From: Vanilla planifolia
Lineage: Eukaryota; Streptophyta; Magnoliopsida; Asparagales; Orchidaceae
Reading direction: 5' to 3'
Length of the DNA: 64,000 nucleotides
Assembly: GCA_023846275.1 (NCBI GenBank)
Contig: CM043869.1
Span: forward strand, 17,827,501-17,891,500
Both the position numbers and the translations under genes were made by a program. Positions 50,925-62,545 of this stretch are shown here, one piece after another. The notes beneath the pieces were generated by a model. The model did not search any database. It was not told the origin of the DNA and saw only the letters and a list, made by a program, of their open reading frames with translations. How positions within the stretch are numbered: position 1 is the stretch's first letter; each line of letters starts with the position of its first letter.

Positions 50925-51071
50925 CTAGTAGAAGCAGCTAATAGGTCAGGCAATGATAGTTGTGGTGAACACAAATTGCAAGACCCAACTTTCATCAACT
51001 TTTCTGGGACAGACAACATGAATGAGAAATCTTCCAGACATGGAGGGATAACCAAAGGGCAGTCTAAGAAG
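50925..51071 (+). CDS. TERT: TERT linker exon after the basic cluster
   Basis: Acceptor TTGTCTTCACTCAG, donor AAG|GTTGGT, 147 bp (49 codons), phase 0 at both ends. The product begins LVEAANRSGNDSCGEH and ends GGITKGQSKK. It is hydrophilic, Ser/Asn/Lys-rich and probably disordered, as the TERT linker between TEN and the RNA-binding domain usually is. Only position and phase assign it to TERT. Confidence 0.65.
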
Positions 51072-51627
51072 GTTGGTTTGATTAAACTCTTATAATACTC
51101 AACAGACTGCTTGATGGCTTATGTACAATTGGGTACCTTGTAGACCTGTGAAATGTTCTATGCTTGTCACTACCAGTATAAATTGCCTTTTCTTTTATTA
51201 TCTTGAACTATTTATACAGCTATCAGATTTAAGCACATGGTAATATCACAGCAGCTATAACTTGGTGACTTCGATTCAATTTTCAATTTGTTTATGCTTG
51301 TTACTGCTGAAACTTTTTTTACGTTATTATATGCATCTTGATGTGACATATTTTGTCTTGGGCATAATATTTTATTGATCATTTTCGTTTTTGATGATAT
51401 TTTCTTTGCCTGGCATGAGTTTAACTTAAGATACTTTTAATTTTATAACTTAATATTTACCTTTGCTTTCATGCAATTATTGTTTATTATTAGTCTTCTC
51501 TTTTGCTGAATTGTAAAAAGTAATGATGTCCATCTTATTTAATTGTTCAGGTACGGCCTTAATTTGATATTTCTTTATTGTGGTTATGCAATCAATTTTA
51601 TGCCTTATATCTTACTGGGCTCAGCAG

Positions 51628-51723
51628 GATAGTAAATGTAAACCGATAAAACAAAAAGAAGACAGTGAGGGTATAAAGTTATGCTCGTGTACCATGCTAT
51701 CTACTGTTTTTTATAAATTATGA
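51628..51723 (+). CDS. Candidate next TERT exon or premature end
   Basis: An acceptor CTGGGCTCAGCAG precedes an open phase-0 segment beginning DSKCKPIKQKEDSEGIK and running on to LCSCTMLSTVFYKL, then TGA at 51721. The first 15 residues resemble TERT linker sequence, and the Cys pair recalls a CxC stretch in monocot TERT linkers. A donor at 51671 (GAGG|GTATAA) would make a 43-bp exon and splice out the stop. If not spliced, the protein would end here without an RNA-binding or RT domain. Confidence 0.35.
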   Translation, partial: DSKCKPIKQKEDSEGIKLCSCTMLSTVFYKL

Positions 51724-54700
51724 GATATACTTGCCCCTACTAACATGGTTCATAGTTTTGGCAATGGAGAATAGTGTTGCAGGAACTCAGGACTTGGTTT
51801 GGTGGAGAATTGTGGTATTGCATCTTGTTTTTGTGTAAGAGGATACAAGAGTTGATATTCCCATGTTGCAAACTAATATTTTTTTGATATTTGGAGAACG
51901 GATGGAAAGAAAAAGAGCCATGCTATAAAAAAGGTTATGTGCAACATTGGAACTTCAATTAAGTGAGAATATGACAAGTTGCAGGGTATAGAGCATGAGT
52001 GATATGATGCAATGCAGTATACAACAGTTGGTACAGGGGATGCAGTGCTGCTTGCTTGGACATTTCTTTTACGATCAAAATGTCATTGGATCTCTATCTT
52101 TTAGTTACCATGGCTGTTAGCGACTTATTCAACCATGCTCAGGGTCTAATTAGCTTTTTTAGGATAGAAACATAACAGTGAAAAAGTCACCACCATCGTA
52201 CACTTAAAAACTGTTATTTATGAATTTGTTTTCAACTACAGAGTACTGGAAGTTGTTCTGGGCAATATTGACGTAGTCAAATTATGTCAGTACATTGAGT
52301 ACATATTGTGTTGCATGTTATGTTGGCCAATGAAGCTCTGTAGTTAGGCGTTATTGATTGAGTTGCTTTGAATTGAATTTGTTGTAGGATAAACATGGGG
52401 AGGCTAGCCATGAGGGGAGGAGGTTATTTGTGACTTTTTCATTAAGGAGAACAAGGGATAATCATTGAGTTATTTCCTGTGGTCAGAAATGTGCACCAGC
52501 ACGTTAAACCACTTTGAATTGCACCATGGACACATTCTTCTGAGGCAACACACTTTGTTTGGATTGAAGTTGTTGCTATGATTATTGTTCTGTTACATTG
52601 GTTCTAGTTTTTACATGCATTTACTTTGCACAATTCTATTGTGGTATTCCTTTATGATGGGATCCTTTGAATACAAACTTATGTAGGGGTGTTTGTCCCA
52701 ATTGTTTAATGGGGAACATATCAATTGAAAAAGTGAAATATCATGTGATATTGGTTATTGATATATTATAAGGTAAAAGCAGTCGATGGGCATCTAGTTA
52801 TGCATCAAATCGCAGAATGTATGGCGTACTTACATTGCTATTTATGCAATGTTTAGCTTGATTTTGCACTTTATGATTTTTAGGTTCTTAGAGTCATCAT
52901 TCTATGTGCTCTTTAGAGCTTCCATGTATAGGCCATATCCTGTAAGGACAGGCTTTATTAGTTAAAAGTTTTCCTTTACCAAAACTTTTGTCATTTTCTT
53001 AGTACAACATAAGAAAGGACTCAATGTTGGAGGGGTGTTATATCTAAAGAGCATGATGTTTTGCATCATCACAATACGCCTTTATAGCAATTGCATTGGT
53101 AGGCTTCCATCTTTGTGTCATCTTTGTTCTCAAATTTTTGTTGACTAGTAAGACTTGGAATCACCTTTTATAAATTTTGCATGTTTAATGCAGTGTTTCT
53201 TTGTGCGTGGTTGGTGAGATCATAAGGGATCTATTCTAGATCATGAAAGTTATTGAACTATTTGGCATTGAGGAGATCTTGAAGAAGAAAATGATATTTT
53301 TATGAAGGAATTGGCAAAAAGAAATATTGTGCAATATCGAAAAGTAGCAAATTCAACATGCGGGGCAGCTGCAACACTTGTTGCGTATGCTGTCGCAAAT
53401 GGTGATTGCGATCATGCATAGTAGAATGTTTGAGCAAGTGTCATATATTGAGCCGTATATACATGGTAGGTGCACCAACTTACCTTAGAGTGACTCATAT
53501 GAAAAATAATTGTCAAAGGCATGCAAAATGACCAAAATACTCTTGTACTACTATTAATAGGTACTTAAGTCTCCTATGAAAAGGGAAACCAAAAAATAAG
53601 CAAGTCATGGCTTGTCTTGAAGAAAAATAAAAAGAAAAAGTAAAGCATTTCTTTGAGTACAATTCTCAAGTTTTGCATTATCTCTTTCATATTTTTGTCT
53701 TTCTTCGCTACTCCACACCTCATTTTATTTTGTTATAACTCTGAAGCAAGCTCTTTGTTGAAAACTTGGAACAAGACACCTCATAAAATATCATCATCAC
53801 ACCAGAATATAGCTTCAATGCTGATGGTTCTGTTGTGTGGAGTTTATTAAACGCTCCTTTTCCCATTCCACCTAAAACGCGAGGTCACCCTAAACTTGTG
53901 TCTTAACTGCTAATGATGCTTATCTTTTAGCAATTTTGCTTAGGCTTTGTTTAGATCCCTTTTATGACACTAGCATAGCCATTTTCGTAATCCATTTTAT
54001 ATTTTGGGGCTAGTAGAAAACTTTTCTGGTCCATGATATTACCTGCGAGCTATGCATTGTTTCTTCACGTGTGCACATCAATGGGAGGAAGAATTAAATT
54101 TTACTAAAAGCAAAAAAGTAAATTTTATGCTCAAATTTAATAGATGCTAGATTAAATAGAAATGCTCTGAATTTTTAACCAGCTGAAGAATTCTATCTTT
54201 TAATTTTTTTGCTGAAATTTTAGCTGTAGCTTACAGATGCACATCAAAAAGACCGAGTAAAAAAATTCTCGAATTGCAACTAAGATTGTATCAAAAGTGG
54301 AACATAGGCATACTTCTTTCCCACCAAAAATTACAAAAAATGGCATTTTGCAAGTCAGAGCTATTTGGCAAATGAGAAACCTGTAGCTGTTGAACAAGAG
54401 CACAATACAAGTAAATTGAGCAATGAGTAGGTCTGAGTGGCGGTGTCCGAGGAGTGCATGATGGATGTTGGAGATGAAAAAAAGAATTGGATCCTATTGA
54501 AATTTTTGGAAAAAGATGGCCAATAGGCCACCCTCCTTTTTGATGTTGAGGTCCAAGAAGGAGGAGATGCAAGATCCTGCAGCAGCAAACCCATGATGAT
54601 GTTGTTGGATTACACTAACCCTTGCATTATCGCCTTGGTGTATTAAGCTATCGAAGTTCACCTTAATACATTGTGGATTAGGGGAACTTCACCAAGTGCA

Positions 54701-55448
54701 AATAGGGAAAAAAAGCACTCCAGTGGGCTGTAGGGGTACCAATTCTTTGGGTTTGAAGGTAAAGGCTGATGGCTAAGTGATTTCAATGCCTACATTGCAA
54801 TGACAAATGTGCTTCTTGTGGACCTTCGTGTTTTGATTTCTCTATCAGTTAAAGAATAGTTGTAATAATAATAGCCTAGAGGCTTCGTTCATGTTTAGTT
54901 ATCTTTGTTTAAATATGGGTTGTGGTAGAGCAAAATGATGATTTACTATCAATAAGAGAGATATGACTTAGGGAAGCAAACATCATAGCGGATCTTAGCC
55001 ACCCCTAAACTACGTGCACAAGGAATTCCTCTTTGAGACAACCCTAGGGTAGGAGGAAGGATAGATATTTTGTTGCTTTAGTTAGAGGTTCATGGAAACC
55101 ATCTCATTGTAGACTTTCCAAAGGCACAAACCCTTGGCTAAGCTAAAATGTTTTAGCATCAAGCACCACTACCAAGAGCATTAGTAGTAAGGTCATGATA
55201 GATGGCTATGATAGGGGTATGCATGGATTTCATTAGCATCCATACAAGAGAATCACAGGTGGTATGTGACTTCCAGTGGTGGTCAGGATCCAATCGACTG
55301 GAGGATCATTGAGAAGGCAATGCAAGCACTTTCAGTCACACTCCCTAGAGTTACTAAGCTGAAGGGCAACCTTTTCAGCCTAATCAACGAAATTGGCTTC
55401 CATATTAATGAAAGTTTGCTATCTTATGAGTGAGATATCTTTGATTTT
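51724..55448. other. No recognisable exon or element
   Basis: Moderately AT-rich with short open frames only (for example + strand 53653-53850, - strand 54200-54594); none shows TERT T, CP or QFP motifs, RT motifs, or transposon motifs. The - strand frames at 54291-54594 are Ser/Pro-rich and unassigned. The stretch could be intron of the TERT locus or downstream DNA. Confidence 0.5.
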
Positions 55449-57283
55449 TGTTAATCCCATTGCTTTATGTGGGAGTTTGATGATAACAAAATCATATATT
55501 AAAACTTACTAATGTATTATTTGAGTTTGTTGTTTCAAGAATGCTAGAAGATGATAGTTAAACAAAATGCTTTGACATTGTAGTTCACCATAAGAGATTG
55601 TCAAGAATGGTGTATTTTGCAATTGATTGAAACCATAGATAAAACTTACTCTTGATGGTGTAGCAACTTCTTTAGTATATTTTATTTTGTTTAAGTTTGA
55701 ATGTCAAAACCTATCCTATTTTACATGTGAAACCTAAGATAACGAATTTTTCACTAGTCATATATTCAATTGAAGTTTCTTATCAATCATGTATTTTCTT
55801 AAATCCATTTTTGTAAATATACTCTCATCATTCAATACTTTCCAAGTAGGAAACTCCAAGAAAATATACTTTTCAAAATCATGATAAAATATATTTAATG
55901 TACTGTACATTACTTGTCAACTTATGATACATTTTGCTTTAATTTATTTAAGTTACTCAAGCCAGTGAATACGATATAATTTGTGTATAATACGCTTAGT
56001 TCATTTGATTAGGCATGTTTCTTAGCAAAATTTGTGTTTGAAAGAATTTTAAGAAACTATAACTCAACATACAACATATTAGTATTAATGTATAATATGT
56101 ATAGTTTAAATGGGTATAGTATATAGTGAACAGATGGTCCATTAAGAGAAAGATATGTAACTCAAGACTTTTATATGATATATTATTTATTAAGGTAAAA
56201 CACGTTTAGTTTCTTTGTGTAAGTATACTTTTGTTGAATCTTAACTGGAGACTTTTTTTTACGATATGCTATGTATCAACATATGGTACATTTAGTTTCT
56301 CTGCGAAACATTCTTTGTTGAACCTTAACTCAAGACTTTTTATGATATGTTATTTATTAATGTACTGTACATTTAGATCCTTTGTATAATCTTATCTCTA
56401 TTGAACTTTAACCTGGAACCTTTGTGTGATATGTTAATTATTAATGACCAATATATATAGTTCATTTTGTAAGTAATGTATGGTATATTGTTGTCAAAAA
56501 TATAGCACATATGTAGGCATATATCATGTAATGACTTTTATCTCATTGGAAATAAAAAAATAGTTGTTGCTTAGCTATTGGAATTATTTTAATCTACCTT
56601 CTAAAAGTTTTATGTCTACAAATAGCTTAATAAACTTGAAGAGAAAAATCTAATACAAAAATTTTCTATCTTGGATTTCATTTTCAACATCCAACAAAGG
56701 AAACTATGTTATAGCAATTTAGAAATGTAGAAAACCTTATCTAAAGTTGCTTTTCACTTGCAATCTTCATTCATTCTTTCAGCCAATGATTAATAACATC
56801 AGGTTAATTATCTTAATAATGTGTCACTTATTTATGTATTGGTTATAGGTGATTTTTATATAGGCTTATATTGGGAAAGTACTTGCTTCATTTTGTCATT
56901 GTTCTTTTGAAATTTCTTTGTATCTTGGCTCTTGTAAGTCATTTGCTTGATTGACTCTTTTGGGCACTTTTGGATTATTGTAAATCTACTTGTAAAGATG
57001 TTAACCTATCTGTCTTTTTATTATAAGTGGTTATATTGAGTAACCTATGTTTTACATGTAGTGGGGTGAATTTAAATTTATGTTTTTACTGAATCACTTA
57101 ATTATTATGCATTTATTTTATTGCAATTATCATAAAATCTATTTTAGAATTAACTAATAATATTTTAAAAGAGCAATTAAGAGTAAACAGTAGTAAGCTT
57201 TTGGTTTAAAAACACCTTTGTAGTTTACTAAATAAATTAAAAGAAATACAATTCATCCTTCTTGTGGGACAACTTTTCTTACA
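55449..57283 (+). repeat. 5' LTR of the Copia element
   Basis: Starts TGTTAATC and ends ...TTCTTACA just before the primer binding site, giving about 1835 bp. The first ~430 bases align with 62111-62545 through shared runs such as GAGATTGTCAAGAATGGTGT/GACATTATCAAGAATGGTGC and TATGTATTTTCTTAAATCC. Internal tandem repeats (56061-56490) are listed separately. TG...CA ends are preserved. Confidence 0.75.
56061..56490 (+). repeat. 84-bp degenerate tandem repeat inside the LTR
   Basis: Units beginning AACTCAAGAC-like occur at 56159, 56243, 56327 and 56410 (spacings 84, 84, 83), with a more diverged unit at 56061. Each contains a GATATGTTATTTATTAATG-like segment, a GTACATTTAG-like segment and TTGAACCTTAACT. 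Repeated blocks in LTRs often lie in the promoter-enhancer (U3) part. Confidence 0.75.
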
Positions 57284-57284
57284 A

Positions 57285-57298
57285 TGGGTATTAGAGCA
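57285..57298 (+). other. Copia primer binding site (tRNA-Met type)
   Basis: TGGGTATTAGAGCA sits one base after the 5' LTR end. It differs slightly from TGGTATCAGAGC, the site complementary to initiator tRNA-Met used by most plant Copia elements. Confidence 0.7.
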
Positions 57299-57339
57299 GA
57301 TTAATTCAATGAGAAGAATTTTTCTAGAAAAGATATAAT

Positions 57340-58560
57340 CATGTCCCATAACATAATTGAATAATTATTTTTGTTGGGAGAGGGTACCTCTTTCCATCAT
57401 CTTTTATTGTGTATGGAGGAATACTATATAGAAGAAATAGTATGAAGTTTTATATTTTATCTATTTATTTGGATATTTAGGATGCTGTATGGTTTTCGTT
57501 TAGCTTTCCTACTAAGATTGTGAACAATGAAATAATTAGGAAAGAAATTAGTGAAGTAATCGTTGAAGAGAAATGCACGATACAATTAAATACTCCAATT
57601 GTGAATAATTTACATTATGGTTTATTTGTTACTGAATACAATTGCATTATGAATTTGCAAATTGTTCATACAATTTGGACTAAAACATGAGATGACCTAT
57701 GAGGGTACTTCTAAAGTATTAGAGACCAAAATTAATATGCTAACTAATGGTTATGAACTTTTTACAAATGTCACGTGGATAAATAATTAAATCTATGCTT
57801 ACTTGTTTTACAAACATTACTAATGGTCTTGCCAACTTACTAAAGGTTTATTTTAATGACAAGTAAGCGAGAACAATCCTTGGAGCGTTGCCTAAGGAAT
57901 ACGATTATCTTGTTACAACCATCAAAGTATTAAATGCCACTTCAAAACTTTATTTGGTTTATCTCATGGGAGATTTGATGACTAATGAAATGGAGATGGC
58001 ATGGCACATGGAGTAGAGTGTTATAGAAATATAAAAAGCAGAGAAAGATGAAGGCATTGCATCGAGGATAGTGAAAGGAGATAGATGAAGGCATTGCATC
58101 GAGGATAGTGCTATCTTTGGAATCTCTGGCACTTCATGAGAAGATGAGGTAGCTCTGATTAGGAAAGATTTATCTCATTTATTTAAACATTGTGGTGTAG
58201 GGAAAGAAGTTGCAAAGGAGTGGAGATAGAGGCGTTAAGTCAAAGCTAAAGAAGAAATTGTTTTCTATGAATGTAGAAAGCCAAGACATTCATTTTGAAG
58301 GCTCAAAAGTTTCTGAAAGGATTGAAAAATACAAGAGCAACCATAAGAAGAAAGCAATGAAGTAAGCTTAAAGTGACTTAGAGGAGTCCTCTAGGGTTGA
58401 TGAAAAGAATGAATGCTTGATGTCTTATGGTTAGAGAGAATGACATTGAGAGTATTTTTTTTGATGATGAGATACGTCCTCCCATATAGGAAGAACTTAA
58501 AAAACCAATTAATTATTGTGCATCCAAATTATGAAAAGCTTTCTAAAAAATATAAGAAAT
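57340..58560 (+). pseudogene. Copia gag remnant
   Basis: Multi-frame + strand remnants of UBN2-type gag: TKINMLTNGYELF (about 57730), then LPKEYDYLVTTIKVLNATSK (about 57890-57950) and YLMGDLMTNEMEMAWHME, which match the conserved 'LP..W...VT.I' and 'L.G.L.T.E' gag motifs. A zinc-knuckle relic FYECRKPRHS lies near 58262. A 37-bp direct duplication (58046 and 58083) interrupts the frame. Frame changes make it non-functional. Confidence 0.72.
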
Positions 58561-58587
58561 TGAAGAAGAAATGCTAATTATTTTGGT

Positions 58588-58932
58588 TTGTGTGAGCATC
58601 TAAATGAAATTAATGAAAGATATTTGGCTAATTTGAAATACTCTAGGGATGAATCAATAAGCACAATTACTCAAAATTCTAATGTTGTAATTGAGTTCGA
58701 TGCTTTTAAGAGTTTACATCCACTTTGTTTTATTTCTCAGTATCATCATGTTGATCATAAGAGAACTTTATTTTTATATTCTCATGCTTCATCATGTCAT
58801 GATAAGTTTTGTTGTAATTATTGCATGAGATTTAATCATATATTTAAATTTTGTAAAATTAAAGCAAATATTCACCTTAGATTCCCAAAGCTTGTATGGG
58901 TAGCTAATGAGAAATTTTACTATCACATTTGA
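58588..58932 (+). pseudogene. Copia pol: segment before the protease
   Basis: Open + strand frame of 114 residues starting CEHLNEINERYLANLKYSRD and carrying later CNYCMRFNHIFKFCK, a C-x2-C-x4-H-like relic with the final Cys, then LVWVAN. It corresponds to the variable Copia stretch between gag and protease. Part of the same decayed element. Confidence 0.55.
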
Positions 58933-58984
58933 CACTTTTGGACTCAAAATGGCTTGGGACCTTAAAACTCGTATTTGATTTTTT

Positions 58985-59220
58985 ATGTTGCGAGCATGCC
59001 TCCTAAATAAGATCGAAGAGTGGACGTGGTATTTTGATAGTTTGTATTAAAAACATATGATCAGGAATTCATCCTTGTTCACCCTTCTCGAGGTTATTAA
59101 TGGTGGAGACGTCACCCTAGGGGACAACTCCAAGAAGAGGGTCATCGACATTGGTACCATTGGTAGTTACTTTACTTCTATTGCCAAGGTCCTATGGTTG
59201 AAGGTTTAAAGTATAATTTG
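58985..59220 (+). pseudogene. Copia protease and pre-integrase remnant
   Basis: EWTWYFDSLY lies at the place of the Copia protease active site 'W..DSG(C/A)': the catalytic Asp-Ser is kept but Gly is Leu and a stop follows. Then come FTLLEVINGGDVTLGDNSKK and IDIGTIG, the standard 'V.FGDN..G...G.G.I' stretch. Non-functional. Confidence 0.7.
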
Positions 59221-59369
59221 TTAAGCATAAATCATATGTTATTGAGATTTTAAAGATATTTTTAATCCTAAACAATGTGTTATTAGAAAAAATAATAAAT
59301 CATTAGTTATAGCTTTTAAAAGAAATAATACCTACTTATAGACTTAAATACCTTACATCCCAAGTCAAT

Positions 59370-59880
59370 GATGTTAACTTTTGGCATAATAGGTCTTGTT
59401 ATGCAAGTATCCCAACCATTAAGAAGATAGTGAGATATAACTTATAGAGTTTTCTTGATTTGCAATGGAATAATGAATACAAATGTGATTCATGTTAAAA
59501 GGGTAGGCAAACCAATGTTCACTTCAAACCAAAGAATGATATTTTTATTAGAAGACCTTTGGATGCATTTCACTTAGATCTTTTTGAATCTATTCAATCC
59601 CATAGATTAGGGAAGAAATATGGCTTTGTAGTTATAGATGACTAATTTAAGTACACTTGGGTTTTATTTCTGAGGAAAAAAGTGATACTTTTGAGAACTT
59701 TGTCAATTTAATTACTAAAATTCAGAATGAATATGATGTGACGATAATCTTAATTAGTGATGATGATGAAGAGTTTATGAATGATTTATACATAGATTAT
59801 TTTGGCAAGTATGGGACCTCACACTTTTTCATAACCTAGGACTTCTTAACAACATAGAGTTGTAAGAGGGAAGAATAAGA
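59370..59880 (+). pseudogene. Copia integrase remnant
   Basis: Zinc-binding relic WHNRSCYASIPTIKKI followed by CDSC at about 59488, then GRQTNVHFKP, RRPLDAFHLDLFESIQS (first catalytic Asp in HLDLF), YGFVVIDD, and a 60-residue open block with TWVLFLRKKSDTFENF-like sequence and NEYDVTIILISDDDEEFMND (second catalytic Asp region 'RSD.G.EF' changed to ISDDDEEF). A stop interrupts the DY.R.TW motif. Confidence 0.8.
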
Positions 59881-60799
59881 CGTTAGTTAATTTGGCTAGG
59901 TGTATGCATAATGATTATGGTGCACCTAAGTTCTTTTGTGCTGAAGCAATTAACACTACTTGTTATATTATGAATCATTTACTTGCACATCCAATTTTGA
60001 AAATTACATTGAATTATTGTATGCTAAGAACCCAAATATAGCTCATTTGCTTGTATTTCAATACAAATGTTACATCCTTAACAATGAATAGAGTAAATTA
60101 GACAAATTTGATACAAAATCGATGAAGGTATATTTTTATGATATTCATTAAATGATAATTTATATAATAGAGTATTTAATAAGAAGATTATAGTAGTAAA
60201 AGAGTTCATTCATGTAACTTTTCATAAATCACTTTTCATTGAACATGATGTGATAACCATGAAAAAAAAAATGTATTGAGGATTTTGAGAAATTAAGCAT
60301 TGAAAATAACATTGCATATAAACAAAATAATAATGAAACTCAATAATTAATCAAATTTCGAGAGAGTGTAAGCTTAGTAAAGATCACCCAAAAGACCAAG
60401 TACTAAAAGACGTGAAGAAAGGAGCAAAACCTAGAGCAAACATAAATTATTCAGCATTTGTGGCTTGTTATTAACCAAAATCTATTGAAGAAGCATTGCA
60501 TGTAAGTTTTGGTTATTAACAATGAATGAAGAGTTTAGTCAACTTGAGAAATGGAGTTTGGGATTTACCCCAATTCAATTCATTCTATAATTGGAACTAA
60601 ATGAATTTTTAATAAGTTAGACGAAAAAGGGATTGTTGTTTGAAATAAAGATGGGTTAGAAGCCAAATGATATAATCAAGTTGAAATAAATGTTTAGATT
60701 AAAAGTTATTAGGATTCTTTTATCTTACCTTTGTTTTAAGGGTTTAAAATTATATCAAATGGATATAAAGAGTATATTTTTTGAATTGTTATATAACTA

Positions 60800-61200
60800 A
60801 AGGGATTTATGTTGAGCGATCTCTCAAGTTAGATCATATTTACAAATTGAATAAAGTTTTGTATAGTTTGAAACAAACCCCAAGTGCATGGTATAACAAG
60901 TTGTGTAGTTTTCTCATTTAAAATCTTGGGGTAAAGTTGACAGTACCCTTTTTATCTGAAATATAATACCAAAGGAGACTAATTAGTTTATCAAATTTAT
61001 GTCGATGATATTGTTTTTGGTTCAACTAATGACAAGTTTTGTGAAAAATTTAAAAATTTAATGAAAAATGAGCTTGAAATAGGTTTGATGGGTGAACTTT
61101 GTTTACAAGTTAAGCAAGTGAAAAAGGAAATTTATATCCTAAAGTATATTTTAGAATTTTTAAAGAAGTTTAGAATTGTGAACTTCATAGTTAAGTGAAC
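60800..61200 (+). pseudogene. Copia reverse transcriptase remnant
   Basis: YVERSLKLDHIYKLNKVLYS and LKQTPSAWYNKLCSFLI match Copia 'YVEQP.GF...VFKL.KALYGLKQ.PRAWY..L..FL'. In another frame VYQIYVDDIVFGSTNDKF has an intact YVDD (60998-61009), then NELEIGLMGEL and LQVKQVKKEIYIL. Stops and a frame change between the halves show it is dead. Confidence 0.82.
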
Positions 61201-61423
61201 CCCAATATCAATAATTATATAAGATAATGATAAAAATGGAAATTCTGTTGATGTGAAATTCTTGAAAGGGATGATAGGTTATTTATTATATATTATGGTT
61301 AGTAGAATCGATATCATGTATAGTGTATGTGTTTGCATAAGATTTTAATCTATACTTGCAAGCTGTAAAACATATATTTAGATAACAAATGCCTGATGTC
61401 TTTGGAATCCCAAGAGTGAGCTA

Positions 61424-61639
61424 GTGTTTGGTCTTATTGTGTGCTCAGATGCTAACTTTGCAAGTTGTAGGACAAATAAAAAAAGCACTTCTGCACTAGC
61501 CAATTTCTCGAACACTCACTCATCTCTTGGACCAAGTAGGAAACAAAATTGCATTGCTTTATCTATAATTAAATATGAATATATTGTTGTTTGGAGCTCT
61601 ACAAGTTTTATGGATTCAACAATAATTATAAGATTATAA
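61424..61639 (+). pseudogene. Copia RNase H remnant
   Basis: 71-residue open frame with CSDANFASCRTNKKSTSA (Copia 'YSDADWAG....RKSTSG'), then KQNCIALSIIKYEYIVVWSS (Copia 'KQ..VALST.EAEYIA'). The first catalytic Asp and the Glu are present. It is the C-terminal pol domain of the same element. Confidence 0.83.
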
Positions 61640-62110
61640 CATTTATGTAAGAGAAATATCGATTTATTGTGATAATGCTTATATCATATGCTTAACTAAA
61701 AGCTCAATCCAACACTTTCAAACCAAGAATATAGACATCAGATGTCACTTCATTTAAGAACAAGCGAGTCTTAAGGCTATTTTTTTAATCTTTGTTCCTT
61801 CAAGTGCATAATTGATTGATATCTTTATTAAATCATTACCATTAGAAACATTTGTTAAAATCAACATGCAATTTATGTGTTATCAACTCTTTTAAATAAG
61901 TTATTTTTTGAATGATAAAAAAAGGAGAAAAATAAGTTAGTGTATATATGCTATGCTACCATTAAGGGAGAGGTTAGATTTAGATGGAGTAATTGTTATA
62001 TACATCTTTGTGACCATTTGTTGCATATGCTATCGTAATCATTTACTCATTCTATCATATTTTAGCACATGCTTGTAGAATATGTTTTGTCATCATCAAA
62101 AGAAGTAGAT

Positions 62111-62545
62111 AGTTAATCTTATAGCTTTCTATGAGAATTTGATGATAAAAAAATCATAAATTAATATTTATTAATGTATTACTTGAGTTTTTTATGTTAT
62201 GAATATTTGAAGATGATAATTAAACATGATGCATTGACATTGTACTTTACCATGAGACATTATCAAGAATGGTGCATTTCACAATTGATTGAAATTATGG
62301 ATGAACTTTATTCTTGATGGTGTGGTGATTTCCTCAATTGTATTTTATTTTACTTGCATGAGCTAGAATGCCAAATTCTATTTTATTTTTCATGTGGCAC
62401 TTAGGACCATGAATTTTTCACAAATCATCTTGCATATTCAATTGAATTTTCTTATCAATTATGTATTTTCTTAAATCCTACTAATTCTTGCAAATATACT
62501 CTTATTATTCAATACTTAAGTTTGTAAGTAATTCTCAAAACATAC
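62111..62545 (+). repeat. 3' LTR of the Copia element (partial)
   Basis: Begins AGTTAATC (TG start lost) after a TTTTGTCATCATCAAAAGAAGTAGAT tract-like region that corresponds to the usual Copia polypurine tract, decayed. Similarity to the 5' LTR is plain to about 62545 and then disappears, so the rest of the LTR is deleted or replaced. Confidence 0.7.

Larger units (their letters stand above)
55449..62545 (+). mobile_element. Decayed Copia LTR retrotransposon
   Basis: Two similar LTR starts (TGTTAATCCCATTGC at 55449; AGTTAATCTTATAGC at 62111) flank an internal region with, in Copia order, primer binding site, gag, protease, integrase, RT and RNase H. RT wording such as IYVDDIVFGSTNDKF and LMKNELEIGLMGEL recalls the Sirevirus/Maximus group, but lineage is an inference. 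The whole coding region is broken by stops and frameshifts. The 3' LTR matches the 5' LTR only over about 430 bases. The sequence left of the 5' LTR gives ATTTT as a possible target-site flank. Confidence 0.88.

Noticed and set aside
53653-53850. 65-residue frame with a signal-peptide-like start
   Set aside because: A hydrophobic start followed by an unremarkable tail in AT-rich DNA; no homology recognised and no promoter or partner exon.
54200-54594. Three overlapping - strand frames, Ser/Pro-rich
   Set aside because: No transposon or host motif could be assigned, and the overlapping frames suggest composition rather than coding.
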